Positions 55,791 to 64,000 of a DNA stretch of 64,000 bases are shown piece after piece. The notes below the pieces were generated by a model. The model was not told the origin of the DNA. It saw only the letters and a program-made list of their open reading frames with translations, and did not search any database. The stretch is from Synechococcus sp. MU1617 (GTDB lineage: Bacteria > Cyanobacteriota > Cyanobacteriia > PCC-6307 > Cyanobiaceae), in assembly GCF_020514235.1 (NCBI RefSeq), contig NZ_VTLB01000004.1, positions 1-64,000 on the forward strand, given 5' to 3'. Each line of letters starts with the position of its first letter. Position 1 is the first letter of the stretch. The position numbers were made by a program, and so were the translations under genes.

Positions 55791-56333
55791 ATGAGTGATT
55801 CCTACAGCGATCCCCAACAACAGGCGGGACAGGGAGACGGCGGCCGAGACGGTCAGCGCAGTCGTGGCAACCGTGGCGGCGGCCGTGAAGGCGGCCGTGA
55901 AGGCGGAGGCTTCCGGATTCGCCTGAGTGACAACGAAATGCGCTCGGCAAGGGCACTGCAGGAGGCCTTCAATCTCCGCTCAACCGTTGCCGTTCTGGGT
56001 TTCGCAGTCCGCAGCCTCGGCCAAATGCTGGAAGAAGGCCAACTCGACGCCCTGATCGAGCAGCAACGCAATCAGCCTGCCCGGGGTGGCCGGCGTGATG
56101 GTGGTAGCCGCGATGGTGGAGGTCGCGATGGTGGAGGTCGCGGGCGCCGTTTTGACGACGAGCGCGGCAGCCGCGGATCCCGCCCGAACCCCTTCGCCCG
56201 ACCTTCCAAACCTCAGCCGGAAGTCCAGGCTGAACCGGTTGACGAGCAAGAGGTGGAACCGGTGGTGGAGCCGGTGGTGGAGTCAGAAGTAGCCCCCAGC
56301 GACGACACCAAAACCGAAGCAACCGAGGTCTGA
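55791..56333 (+). CDS. Hypothetical protein with RGG-type repeats
   Basis: A 180-residue protein. A folded helical core (MRSARALQEAFNLRSTVAVL, GQLDALIEQQRNQ) is flanked by low-complexity parts: Arg-Gly-Gly repeats before it (SRGNRGGGREGGREGGGFR) and after it (GGSRDGGGRDGGGRGRR), and a Glu-Pro-Val repeat tail. RGG segments often bind RNA. The repeats arise from short tandem DNA units, so length may vary among strains. Ends 3 bases before trpS. Confidence 0.72.
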   Translation: MSDSYSDPQQQAGQGDGGRDGQRSRGNRGGGREGGREGGGFRIRLSDNEMRSARALQEAFNLRSTVAVLGFAVRSLGQMLEEGQLDALIEQQRNQPARGGRRDGGSRDGGGRDGGGRGRRFDDERGSRGSRPNPFARPSKPQPEVQAEPVDEQEVEPVVEPVVESEVAPSDDTKTEATEV

Positions 56334-56336
56334 TTG

Positions 56337-57350
56337 ATGAGCCGGCCAAGGGTTCTTTCCGGGGTGCAACCGACCGGAGCACTGCACCTCGGCAATTGGC
56401 TGGGTGCCATCCGCAATTGGGTTGACCTGCAGGAGACCCACGACACCTTTGTTTGTGTTGTGGATCTCCATGCCATCACCGTTCCCCATGACCCCAGCCG
56501 CCTGGCTGAGAACACCCGTTCCACAGCAGCGCTCTACCTGGCCTGTGGCATGGACCCCAAGCGCTGCGCAGTGTTTGTGCAGAGCCAGGTGGCAGCCCAC
56601 AGTGAACTGTGCTGGTTGCTGAATTGCGTCACGCCACTCAACTGGCTTGAGCGGATGATTCAGTTCAAGGAGAAAGCGGTGAAGCAGGGGGACAACGTCT
56701 CCCTGGGCCTGCTGGACTATCCGGTACTGATGGCCGCCGACATCCTTCTCTACGACGCTGACCTGGTGCCCGTCGGCGAAGATCAGAAGCAGCACCTGGA
56801 GCTGGCGCGTGACATCGCGCAACAGCGCATTAATGCCCGCTTCGGTGGCAAGGACACCCCGGTGCTCAAAGTGCCCAAACCGATGATCCTCAAGGAAGGG
56901 GCACGGGTCATGAGCCTGACGGATGGCCGCAGCAAGATGAGCAAGAGCGACCCCAACGAAGGGAGTCGCATCACCCTTCTGGACCCTCCTGAGCTGATCA
57001 CCAAAAAGATCAAACGCGCCAAAACCGATCCAGAGCGTGGTCTCGAATTCGGCAACCCTGATCGGCCAGAAACCGACAACCTCTTAGGGCTTTACGCGAT
57101 CCTGAGCGGTAAGGGGCGTGAGCAGGCCGCCAACGAGTGCGCCGAGATGGGTTGGGGACAGTTCAAGCCGCTGCTGGCCGAAGCCACCGTGAACGCGCTG
57201 GAACCCATCCAAGCCCGCTACCGCGAGCTGATGGATGACCCCACGGAGCTCGATCAGGTGCTCAGCACAGGCCGCGAGAAAGCCGAAAACGTGGCCAACG
57301 CCACGCTCGAACGGGTTCGGGACGCCTTGGGCTTCGCCCGACCAGCCTGA
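56337..57350 (+). CDS. trpS: Tryptophanyl-tRNA synthetase
   Basis: A 337-residue class I synthetase that charges tRNA-Trp. The HIGH-type motif is GALHLGNWLGA near residue 15, the KMSKS loop is SKMSKSDP near 203, and DYPVLMAADILLYDADLVPV is the tryptophan pocket region. Length is typical of bacterial TrpS. ATG 56337 follows the RGG-protein gene by 3 bases. Confidence 0.98.
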   Translation: MSRPRVLSGVQPTGALHLGNWLGAIRNWVDLQETHDTFVCVVDLHAITVPHDPSRLAENTRSTAALYLACGMDPKRCAVFVQSQVAAHSELCWLLNCVTPLNWLERMIQFKEKAVKQGDNVSLGLLDYPVLMAADILLYDADLVPVGEDQKQHLELARDIAQQRINARFGGKDTPVLKVPKPMILKEGARVMSLTDGRSKMSKSDPNEGSRITLLDPPELITKKIKRAKTDPERGLEFGNPDRPETDNLLGLYAILSGKGREQAANECAEMGWGQFKPLLAEATVNALEPIQARYRELMDDPTELDQVLSTGREKAENVANATLERVRDALGFARPA

Positions 57351-57575
57351 TCGCCGCCAAAGAAAAGCATTAACTGCTCTTATCAATACGGCCGATTTCG
57401 TTTTGAGCGACACCCCCTAAGACTTGACGGAGACAACCTCAGTCGCAGCAGCGAGTCTCGCAAGACTCTCACCCTTCTCTCAGTTGCATATACACAGCGC
57501 AGACTGCGCGTCAACCCCTCAAGCACCGATCTCGCGCGCAGGCCTCGTGGGCCAGCACTGTGACCGTCCACCTGA

Positions 57576-58259
57576 TTGCTCTTTGTGCGTCGTCTTTTTT
57601 CTGCGTTCAGCCCAGTCACGCATTGGAACCGACCTGTCGTCGGTGCTGCCCTGACCGCAGGATTGGTGCTGTCCGCAGGAGCCACACAGCTACCCCAGAA
57701 AACAGACACGCCTTCAGACCATGCCGCGCATGGCGAAACCAGCAGCCGCGCCCATCTGGCCACCGGCAACGAAGGTGGGCGTTATGAGCTGACGCCTGAG
57801 CGCCGCGCCCTGCTCAACACCATTCGCTTCGCCGAGGGGACCTGGAAGGACGGTGAAGATAAGGGCTACCAAATCACGTATGGCGGCGGGCAGTTTCAGG
57901 ACCTCTCGCGTCATCCCGAGCGGGTGATCGTGAAGCGCTACACCAGCGCTGCAGCTGGGGCCTATCAATTCCTGCCGAAGACCTGGAAAGGAGTGGCCAA
58001 GGAGCTGAAGCTGACCAGCTTCGAGCCAAGGCACCAGGACCAAGCCGCTCTGCACCTTGTTGAGCGTCGGGGTGCTCTCAAAGAAATTGACCGGCAAGGT
58101 CTGACCAAGAACGCCATGGCGAAGTTGGCTCCCGAATGGGCATCCTTCCCCACCTGGACTGGCCGCTCCGCCTACGGGCAACCGGTGAAGAGCCATCAGG
58201 AACTGGCGAGCTTTTACAGCAGCAACCTGCGCCAGCTGCGCAATCAGCTGGGGGCCTGA
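57576..58259 (+). CDS. Lambda-endolysin-type lysozyme (GH104-like), exported
   Basis: A 227-residue protein; TTG 57576 or GTG 57585 as start. A signal-anchor (VGAALTAGLVLSAGATQ) precedes the domain. From residue 72, ERRALLNTIRFAEGTW, ITYGGGQFQDLSRHPERV, SAAAGAYQFLPKTWKGV, FEPRHQDQAALHLVERRGAL and ASFPTWTGRSAYGQ follow the lambda gpR lytic transglycosylase in order, with the catalytic Glu in FAEGT. It would cut peptidoglycan. A phage-derived gene domesticated for wall remodelling, or a secreted antibacterial enzyme, are both possible. The 58244 gene overlaps its end. Confidence 0.85.
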   Translation: MLFVRRLFSAFSPVTHWNRPVVGAALTAGLVLSAGATQLPQKTDTPSDHAAHGETSSRAHLATGNEGGRYELTPERRALLNTIRFAEGTWKDGEDKGYQITYGGGQFQDLSRHPERVIVKRYTSAAAGAYQFLPKTWKGVAKELKLTSFEPRHQDQAALHLVERRGALKEIDRQGLTKNAMAKLAPEWASFPTWTGRSAYGQPVKSHQELASFYSSNLRQLRNQLGA

Positions 58260-58600
58260 GACGAACGGGTCGAACCCAACTTCGCGGCCAAGGCCCACAC
58301 CTCCGTGACCAAGCCATGCCACGGGTTCATCACCTCCATCGAGACCGCCATGGGCTGCGTTGATGCAGCCACAAGAGAGCGCGTTGCAGCAATTGCCTTC
58401 TTGCCGTCCTGCAGCCGCTCCTCCATGCGCTGACGCTCCTCTGATGGCATCACCTCCTCCGGACAGGCCTGCAGAAGCTCCTCCCCGCGCTGAAACCAGT
58501 GCTCGAAGTCATCGAGAAGGGATGCCAGCAATTCATCCAACAGTGCGCCAGCATCGCGATTAATTGACTCACCCACGTGTTGCCCTCGGGTCTCGCCCAT
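58244..58600 (-). CDS. DUF2605-like protein
   Basis: A 118-residue helical protein from ATG 58600. NRDAGALLDELLASLLDDFE, FQRGEELLQACPEEVMPSEE and MEVMNPWHGLVTEVWALAAK match a small cyanobacterial family (DUF2605, from memory). Its 3' end overlaps the lysozyme gene by 16 bases and its start lies next to the divergent thrS start. Confidence 0.7.
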   Translation of the reverse strand: MGETRGQHVGESINRDAGALLDELLASLLDDFEHWFQRGEELLQACPEEVMPSEERQRMEERLQDGKKAIAATRSLVAASTQPMAVSMEVMNPWHGLVTEVWALAAKLGSTRSSQAPS

Positions 58601-58603
58601 AGG

Positions 58604-60439
58604 ATGGCGGGCCCCGAACCTGAACCGGTGAGCAGCGCTGCAGCAACCACCCCAGCCCCTTCAGCACCAGTGGTTCTGCCCAAGACCAGCGAAAGCGATC
58701 AACTGCTCAAGATTCGCCACTCGATGAGCCATGTGATGGCCATGGCTGTGCAGCAGTTGTTCCCCAAGGCACGCGTCACCATCGGCCCCTGGACCGAAGC
58801 CGGTTTCTATTACGACTTCGACAATCCCGATCCCTTCACCGAGGCCGACCTGAAGGCCATCAAGAAAGGGATGATCAAGATCATCAACAAGAAGCTGCCC
58901 CTGGAGCGGGTCGAGGTGAGCCGCAGCGAGGCCGAAGCAAAAATCAAGGCCCAGAACGAGCCCTACAAACTCGAGATCCTTGAAGGACTGCAGGAGCCGA
59001 TCACCCTCTACACCCTTGGCGAGGACTGGTGGGACCTCTGTGCTGGCCCCCACGTGGATCACACCGGCCAACTCAACGCCAAGGCCTTCGAGCTGGAAAG
59101 CGTGGCAGGCGCCTACTGGCGTGGTGATGAGACCAAAGCGCAGCTGCAACGCATCTACGGCACGGCCTGGGAAACCTCGGAACAGCTGGCGGAGCACAAA
59201 CATCGCAAGGAAGAAGCTCTCCGCCGCGACCATCGCCGGATCGGCAAAGATCTCGACCTGTTCTCCATCGAGGACGAGGCCGGGGCTGGCCTGGTGTTCT
59301 GGCACCCCCGCGGTGCCCGCATGCGTCTTCTGATCGAAGAGTTCTGGCGGCAGGCCCACTTCGAGGGCGGATACGAGCTCCTCTACACCCCCCACGTGGC
59401 GGACATCAGCCTCTGGAAGACCTCAGGCCACCTCGACTTCTACGCCGAGAGCATGTTCGGCCCGATGGAGGTGGACGAGCGGGAGTACCAGCTCAAGCCG
59501 ATGAACTGCCCGTTCCATGTGCTCACCTACGCCAGCAAACTGCGCAGCTACCGGGAACTGCCAATCCGCTGGGCGGAGCTTGGAACGGTGTATCGCTACG
59601 AGCGCCCCGGTGTGATGCACGGTCTGATGCGGGTCCGGGGCTTCACCCAGGACGATGCCCACGTGTTCTGCCTGCCCGAGCAGATCAGCGACGAGATCCT
59701 GAAAATCCTCGATCTCACCGAGCGGATCCTCTCCGCCTTCGATTTCAGCAACTACGAGATCAACCTCTCCACCCGCCCTGAGAAGTCCATCGGCGATGAC
59801 GCCGTCTGGGACCTGGCCACCAAGGGACTGATTGAAGCCCTGGAGCGCAAGGGTTGGGCCTACAAAATCGATGAGGGCGGCGGCGCCTTCTACGGCCCGA
59901 AAATTGATCTCAAGATCGAAGATGCCATTGGCCGGATGTGGCAGTGCTCCACCATCCAGTTGGACTTCAACCTGCCGGAACGGTTTGAGCTCGACTACAT
60001 CGCCGCCGACGGCAGCAAGCAGCGGCCGATCATGATCCACCGCGCCATCTTCGGTTCGCTGGAGCGATTCTTCGGGATCATGACCGAGAACTACGCAGGC
60101 GATTACCCCTTCTGGCTGGCTCCGGAACAGGTGCGCCTGTTGCCCGTCACCGACGAGGTGCAGCCCTACGCGGAACAGTTGCTGAACCAGCTCACCCAAG
60201 CTGGTGTGCGCGCCACCATCGACCGCAGCGGCGACCGTCTGGGCAAGTTGATCCGCACCGGCGAACAGATGAAGATCCCCGTGTTGGCGGTCATCGGTGC
60301 CAAGGAAGCTGAGCAGAACGCCGTAAGCCTGCGCAGCCGACGAGACGGTGACATCGGGGTCACATCGGTGGCCGACCTGCTCAGTGCTGCTCAAATGGCC
60401 AACAGCCAGCGCGCCGCAGGCCTGGAGCTGAACCGATGA
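58604..60439 (+). CDS. thrS: Threonyl-tRNA synthetase without TGS domain
   Basis: A 611-residue class II synthetase; ATG 58604 (a GTG at 58628 is possible). After a short Pro/Ala-rich leader the tRNA_SAD editing-like domain starts (LLKIRHSMSHVMAMAVQQLF). Class II motifs 2 and 3 are ELGTVYRYERPGVMHGLMRV and the late SLERFFGIMTENYAG; zinc ligands are in PMNCPFH and the later His. The usual N-terminal TGS domain is missing. Anticodon-binding domain at the end (VRLLPVTDEVQPYAEQLL). Its stop overlaps the next gene start by ATGA. Confidence 0.97.
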   Translation: MAGPEPEPVSSAAATTPAPSAPVVLPKTSESDQLLKIRHSMSHVMAMAVQQLFPKARVTIGPWTEAGFYYDFDNPDPFTEADLKAIKKGMIKIINKKLPLERVEVSRSEAEAKIKAQNEPYKLEILEGLQEPITLYTLGEDWWDLCAGPHVDHTGQLNAKAFELESVAGAYWRGDETKAQLQRIYGTAWETSEQLAEHKHRKEEALRRDHRRIGKDLDLFSIEDEAGAGLVFWHPRGARMRLLIEEFWRQAHFEGGYELLYTPHVADISLWKTSGHLDFYAESMFGPMEVDEREYQLKPMNCPFHVLTYASKLRSYRELPIRWAELGTVYRYERPGVMHGLMRVRGFTQDDAHVFCLPEQISDEILKILDLTERILSAFDFSNYEINLSTRPEKSIGDDAVWDLATKGLIEALERKGWAYKIDEGGGAFYGPKIDLKIEDAIGRMWQCSTIQLDFNLPERFELDYIAADGSKQRPIMIHRAIFGSLERFFGIMTENYAGDYPFWLAPEQVRLLPVTDEVQPYAEQLLNQLTQAGVRATIDRSGDRLGKLIRTGEQMKIPVLAVIGAKEAEQNAVSLRSRRDGDIGVTSVADLLSAAQMANSQRAAGLELNR

Positions 60440-60831
60440 CGGACTCCCCCGTGCAGAAGCTTGCCGATCTCGCGCATCTGCGCGGAGCACCGGACCTGCT
60501 TCCCCAGATCAGAAACGAACTGCGCGGAGAACTCGATCAGGCGATGGCCAACGTCAGCTGGTTCACCATCGGCGTCATGGCCCCGTCCATGGAGCAGGCC
60601 CTCACAGCGCTGCGCAGCCTCGAGCAAAGCCAACAGTGGGAGCCCCTCCAGCTCGTCGACAGCCCAGAGGAGCCGGGCCCTGTTTTTCTGAAAGCCAATC
60701 AGAAGGGGGGCACGATCCGCATTCGGATCGAGCACGGCCTCGGCGAGGGAATTCTGATCAGTGGCCACGGCGACGACGACACCACGCCAAGCACCACCTG
60801 GGGACCGCTTCCTCTGGACTTCTTCTCCTGA
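60436..60831 (+). CDS. DUF1824-like protein
   Basis: A 131-residue soluble protein from ATG 60436, overlapping the thrS stop. VSWFTIGVMAPSMEQALTAL, GPVFLKANQKGGTIRIRIE and LGEGILISGHGDD match a small cyanobacterial family (DUF1824, from memory). Coupled to thrS and followed by glk. Function unknown. Confidence 0.75.
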   Translation: MTDSPVQKLADLAHLRGAPDLLPQIRNELRGELDQAMANVSWFTIGVMAPSMEQALTALRSLEQSQQWEPLQLVDSPEEPGPVFLKANQKGGTIRIRIEHGLGEGILISGHGDDDTTPSTTWGPLPLDFFS

Positions 60832-60866
60832 GCGAACCACGCTGTTAGGAGATGCTGAGGCCATGG

Positions 60867-61901
60867 ATGGCCACCACCACACTCCTGGCGGGGGACATGG
60901 GAGGCACCAAGACCCTGCTCGCTCTCTATGGGAGTGAGTCGGGTCAAATGCGCCTGCTGCATCAAGAACGCTTCCGCTCGGGAGAATGGTCATCCCTTGA
61001 GCCGATGCTCGAGGCCTTCCTCAACAATCGCCCAGCTGATCTCCCGGCTCCAGCGCATGCCTGCATCGCCGTTGCCGGCCCGGTGCGTCATAAGGAGGCC
61101 CGGATCACGAATCTTCCCTGGCGGTTACGGGAGGCCGACCTGGCGAGGGCAGCAGGTACTGAACGCCTCGAGCTGGTGAATGATTTCGGCGTTCTGATTT
61201 ACGGGCTGCCCCATTTCGACGGCAACCAGCAGGTAATCCTTCAGAACGGCCACCAAGACGCGGGCCCTCTGGCAATTCTTGGTGCCGGCACCGGTCTCGG
61301 TATGGCACGAGGACTGCAGAGCGAGCAGGGACTGGTAGCCCTGGCGAGCGAAGGAGGGCACCGCGAATTTGCCCCGCGCAATGAAGCGGAATGGGAGCTG
61401 GCCTGCTGGCTCAAACAAGACCTCAGCGTCAGCCGGCTGTCGATTGAACGCATCGTGAGTGGAACCGGCCTTGGGCATGTGGCCCACTGGCTGCTTCAGA
61501 AACCCGATGCCGCCATGCACCCCCTACGCAGCGTGGCTGAGGCGTGGCGGCGCAACAGTTCCAACGATCTTCCTGCTCAGGTGAGCGTCGCGGCTGAAGG
61601 GGGTGATCCATTAATGCAACGCGCTTTACAGCTGTGGCTGGAGGCCTATGGCGCAGCGGCAGGCGATCTAGCCCTTCAAGAACTCTGCACAGGAGGCCTC
61701 TGGGTTGGTGGTGGCACAGCATCAAAACAATTGAAGGGACTGCAATCCGCCAGCTTTCTCAACGCGATGCGCGATAAGGGACGCTTCCGCGAACTGATCG
61801 AAGGGATGCAGGTCACAGCGGTGATTGATCCCGATGCCGGACTGTTCAGTGCAGCCTGTCGCGCCAGGATGCTGGCAGAGTCAGGTGGGACACTGGCCTG
61901 A
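60867..61901 (+). CDS. glk: Glucokinase
   Basis: A 344-residue ROK/Glk-type hexokinase from ATG 60867. Phosphate-binding LLAGDMGGTKTLLALYG at the N-terminus, AVAGPVR, the substrate loop with LVNDFGVLIYGLP (catalytic Asp in the NDF), GAGTGLGMA, and EGGHREFAPRNEAEW match bacterial Glk, which phosphorylates glucose with ATP. It feeds glucose from glycogen or sucrose breakdown into metabolism. Fourteen bases before thrB. Confidence 0.95.
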   Translation: MATTTLLAGDMGGTKTLLALYGSESGQMRLLHQERFRSGEWSSLEPMLEAFLNNRPADLPAPAHACIAVAGPVRHKEARITNLPWRLREADLARAAGTERLELVNDFGVLIYGLPHFDGNQQVILQNGHQDAGPLAILGAGTGLGMARGLQSEQGLVALASEGGHREFAPRNEAEWELACWLKQDLSVSRLSIERIVSGTGLGHVAHWLLQKPDAAMHPLRSVAEAWRRNSSNDLPAQVSVAAEGGDPLMQRALQLWLEAYGAAAGDLALQELCTGGLWVGGGTASKQLKGLQSASFLNAMRDKGRFRELIEGMQVTAVIDPDAGLFSAACRARMLAESGGTLA

Positions 61902-61915
61902 GAAGAGGATCAGCG

Positions 61916-62863
61916 ATGGCGCAGCCGCGCATCGGTCAGAAAGTGGTCGTGGACGTCCCGGCAACCACCGCCAATCTCGGCCCCGGATTTGACTGCCTGG
62001 GTGCAGCCCTCGACCTGAACAACCGATTCGCGATGCGGCGGATCGAAGGGGGCGGTGAACGGTTTGAGCTGATTATTGAGGGATCGGAGGGGAGCCACCT
62101 CCGCGGTGGTCCAGAAAACCTCGTCTACCGCGCGGCCCAACGGGTGTGGAAAGCGGCTGGCCTGGAACCCGTTGCCCTTGAGGCACGGGTGCGTCTTGCC
62201 GTGCCGCCGGCACGGGGGCTGGGCAGCAGTGCCACGGCCATCGTGGCGGGATTAATGGGAGCCAATGCCCTCGTCGGTGAGCCCCTCTCCAAGGAGAAGC
62301 TGCTCGAGCTGGCCATCGACATCGAAGGGCACCCCGACAATGTTGTTCCCTCCCTTCTGGGGGGCCTCTGCATGACCGCAAAGGCCGCCTCTCAGCGCTG
62401 GCGCGTGGTGCGTTGCGAATGGGCGCCAAGCGTGAAGGCCGTCGTGGCGATTCCATCGATTCGCCTGAGCACCAGCGAAGCCCGCCGGGCCATGCCCAAG
62501 GCCATTCCCGTTGGCGATGCTGTTGTCAACCTGGGTGCCTTGACGCTTCTGCTGCAGGGACTGCGCACCGGAAATGGTGATCTGATCTCCGACGGCATGC
62601 ACGATCGTTTGCACGAGCCTTACCGCTGGCGGCTGATCAAAGGCGGTGACGAGGTCAAACAGGCGGCCATGGACGCGGGAGCCTGGGGCTGCGCCATCAG
62701 CGGAGCCGGACCAAGCGTCCTGGCTCTTTGTGAGGAAGACAAGGGCCCAGCCGTCAGTCGCGCCATGGTCAAAGCCTGGGAAGCGGCAGGAGTCGCCAGC
62801 CGCGCACCGGTGCTGAATTTGCAGACGTCAGGCAGCCACTGGCAACCGGCCGAGGATGAGTAG
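61916..62863 (+). CDS. thrB: Homoserine kinase
   Basis: A 315-residue GHMP kinase that phosphorylates homoserine in threonine synthesis. ATTANLGPGFDCLGAALDL is the conserved start; the GHMP ATP loop is PPARGLGSSATAIVAGLMGA and the C-terminal motif is GCAISGAGPSVLAL. Length is typical. Follows glk closely. Confidence 0.97.
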   Translation: MAQPRIGQKVVVDVPATTANLGPGFDCLGAALDLNNRFAMRRIEGGGERFELIIEGSEGSHLRGGPENLVYRAAQRVWKAAGLEPVALEARVRLAVPPARGLGSSATAIVAGLMGANALVGEPLSKEKLLELAIDIEGHPDNVVPSLLGGLCMTAKAASQRWRVVRCEWAPSVKAVVAIPSIRLSTSEARRAMPKAIPVGDAVVNLGALTLLLQGLRTGNGDLISDGMHDRLHEPYRWRLIKGGDEVKQAAMDAGAWGCAISGAGPSVLALCEEDKGPAVSRAMVKAWEAAGVASRAPVLNLQTSGSHWQPAEDE

Positions 62864-62872
62864 ATCCACCTA

Positions 62873-62893
62873 AACAGGGCATTCAGCCCTGTT
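62873..62893 (+). terminator. Stem-loop after thrB
   Basis: AACAGGGC and GCCCTGTT form an 8-base stem with loop ATTCA, 10 bases past the thrB stop, followed by AGCTTTGTT, a weak T-rich tract. Confidence 0.6.
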
Positions 62894-62920
62894 AGCTTTG
62901 TTAAAGATTGCGGACATGGA

Positions 62921-64000
62921 ATGGATGCTGGGTTAGCAGAGCTTGCTGTCTCGGGCAGTCCCTTCCCCTGGTTGTCATTGATTGTGCTGTTGCCGGCGGC
63001 AGCAGCGTTGGTGTTGCCACTGGTTCCGAGCAGCGAAGAAAATCCATCCCCCGCCCCGAAAATCATCACCCTGGTCGTCCTGCTGGTCGATCTCCTGTTG
63101 ATGATGGGGGTGTTGGCCACCCGCTTCGACCCCAGCACTGAAGGGCTCCAGCTGGTGGAGCGGGTGAGCTGGCTCCCAGCACTCGGCCTCGAATGGTCCC
63201 TTGGTGTTGATGGTCTTTCAGCACCTCTTGTGGTGCTCAGCGGGCTGGTCACTTTTCTGTCTGTGGCTGCCAGTTGGTCGGTGCAGCGCAAATCACGGCT
63301 GTACTTCGCCCTGATGCTGGTTCAGGCCTCGGCCCAGGGCCTGGTCTTTCTCTCGCAGGATTTCCTGCTGTTCTTCCTGGCATGGGAGCTGGAACTTGTT
63401 CCCGTCTACCTACTGATCGCTATCTGGGGCGGACAAAACCGCCAGTACGCCGCGACCAAATTCATCCTCTACACAGCCCTGGCCTCTTTGCTGATCCTGA
63501 TCAGCGGCCTGGCGCTGGCTCTTTCTGGTGACACCTTCACCTTCAACCTCACCGAACTTGCATCTCGCTCCCCCGGCGGCAGCTTTGGCTTGTTGTGTTA
63601 CGTGGGCTTCCTGATTGGCTTCGGCGTGAAACTGCCGATGTTCCCGCTCCACACCTGGCTGCCCGATGCCCACGGCGAGGCGAACGCGCCGGTGTCGATG
63701 CTGCTGGCCGGGGTACTCCTGAAAATGGGCGGCTACGCACTGCTGCGCTTCAACGTGCAGATGTTGCCGGAAGCGCACGCCACCTTGGCGCCGGCACTGG
63801 TGATCCTTGGGATCGTGAACATCGTTTATGGCGCCCTCAACGCCTTCGCCCAAGACAACGTCAAACGCAGGATCGCCTGCAGTTCCGTCAGCCACATGGG
63901 CTTTGTCCTGGTCGGTATCGGTGCCGTTGATGCCCTGGGAATCAGCGGAGCCATGCTCCAGATGGTGAGCCATGGTCTGATCGCTGCAGCAATGTTCTTC
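62921..64000 (+). CDS. ndhD: NAD(P)H dehydrogenase subunit 4 (3' end beyond the window)
   Basis: The first 360 residues of an NDH-1 membrane subunit of the NuoM type. ATG 62921 is the first good start; an earlier ATG in another frame stops at once. Family landmarks: [38 protein letters not shown] with the key Glu, [57 protein letters not shown] and [16 protein letters not shown]. It is a proton-pumping subunit of thylakoid NDH-1, which serves respiration, cyclic electron flow or CO2 uptake depending on the ndhD paralog; which one this is cannot be told. Confidence 0.96.
   Translation, partial: MDAGLAELAVSGSPFPWLSLIVLLPAAAALVLPLVPSSEENPSPAPKIITLVVLLVDLLLMMGVLATRFDPSTEGLQLVERVSWLPALGLEWSLGVDGLSAPLVVLSGLVTFLSVAASWSVQRKSRLYFALMLVQASAQGLVFLSQDFLLFFLAWELELVPVYLLIAIWGGQNRQYAATKFILYTALASLLILISGLALALSGDTFTFNLTELASRSPGGSFGLLCYVGFLIGFGVKLPMFPLHTWLPDAHGEANAPVSMLLAGVLLKMGGYALLRFNVQMLPEAHATLAPALVILGIVNIVYGALNAFAQDNVKRRIACSSVSHMGFVLVGIGAVDALGISGAMLQMVSHGLIAAAMFF

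Noticed and set aside
55853-56300. Short tandem repeats considered as a CRISPR-like array
   Set aside because: They are codon repeats of the RGG and Glu-Pro-Val segments within a coding sequence, with no spacers.
59423-60490. A 355-codon minus-strand ORF
   Set aside because: Antisense shadow of thrS with His/Gly/Asp-rich composition.

Overview
The window reads as a chromosome segment of a marine picocyanobacterium of the Synechococcus type. The support is a psbA gene for D1, an orphan phycoerythrin-class phycobilisome linker, an OCP/ketolase/FRP photoprotection operon, a cyAbrB regulator, a CP12-like protein, ndhD at the right edge, high GC, and a very large number of 20-100 aa proteins packed between normal genes. 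This rests on gene content read by eye; no database search was possible. No rRNA, tRNA, CRISPR array, transposase or integrase was recognised.

Layout. 0-3.2 kb: the 5' part of selO, a run of small conserved-looking ORFs, a TerB-like protein and cyAbrB. 3.5-9.5 kb: a lipocalin-like protein, a cytochrome P450, several hypotheticals, a lone phycobilisome rod linker and a LuxR-type regulator. 9.5-11.2 kb: tiny ORFs only. 11.4-13.5 kb: orange carotenoid protein, beta-carotene ketolase CrtW and fluorescence recovery protein, all on the + strand and tightly spaced. 14.8-19.9 kb: a phosphonate/phosphite operon (phnC, phnD, phnE, ptxD, phnY-like, phnZ-like) behind three 8-base repeats at 11-base spacing that look like a cyanobacterial Pho box. 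20-25.5 kb: a RimB-RimK fusion, a class A acid phosphatase, a methylglyoxal-synthase-like/lipid-kinase fusion and a metallophosphoesterase. 25.6-30.2 kb: small ORFs, an FAD oxidoreductase and an orphan ParA. 30-51.5 kb: mixed housekeeping and accessory genes (J-domain protein, SDR, MIF-like tautomerase, GH57-like protein, DUF2130 protein, rpsU, DoxX, CP12-like, TauE/SafE, DUF481, OsmC) with many small membrane proteins. 51.6-64 kb: psbA, a DUF697 protein, a CDF metal transporter, trpS, a lambda-type lysozyme, thrS, glk, thrB and the start of ndhD.

How the parts fit. The clearest functional unit is the phosphorus cluster: an ABC importer for reduced phosphorus, an NAD-dependent phosphite dehydrogenase, and a two-enzyme oxidative route (Fe/2-oxoglutarate hydroxylase plus HD-fold diiron oxygenase) that would break a C-P bond and release phosphate. 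An acid phosphatase and a phosphoesterase lie just downstream, so 14.8-25.5 kb may be a phosphorus-scavenging neighbourhood. The OCP operon carries the quencher, the enzyme that makes its ketocarotenoid and the protein that resets it.

The less explained content is the micro-protein layer. At least six small families occur two or three times in this window alone. A 14-base palindrome (CCCTCA-N2-TGAGGG type) occurs in three intergenic regions, including a pair upstream of the LuxR-type regulator, and a perfect 11-base inverted repeat sits directly in front of doxX. Many small genes listed here were found by translating gaps by hand; their starts are often uncertain and are flagged.
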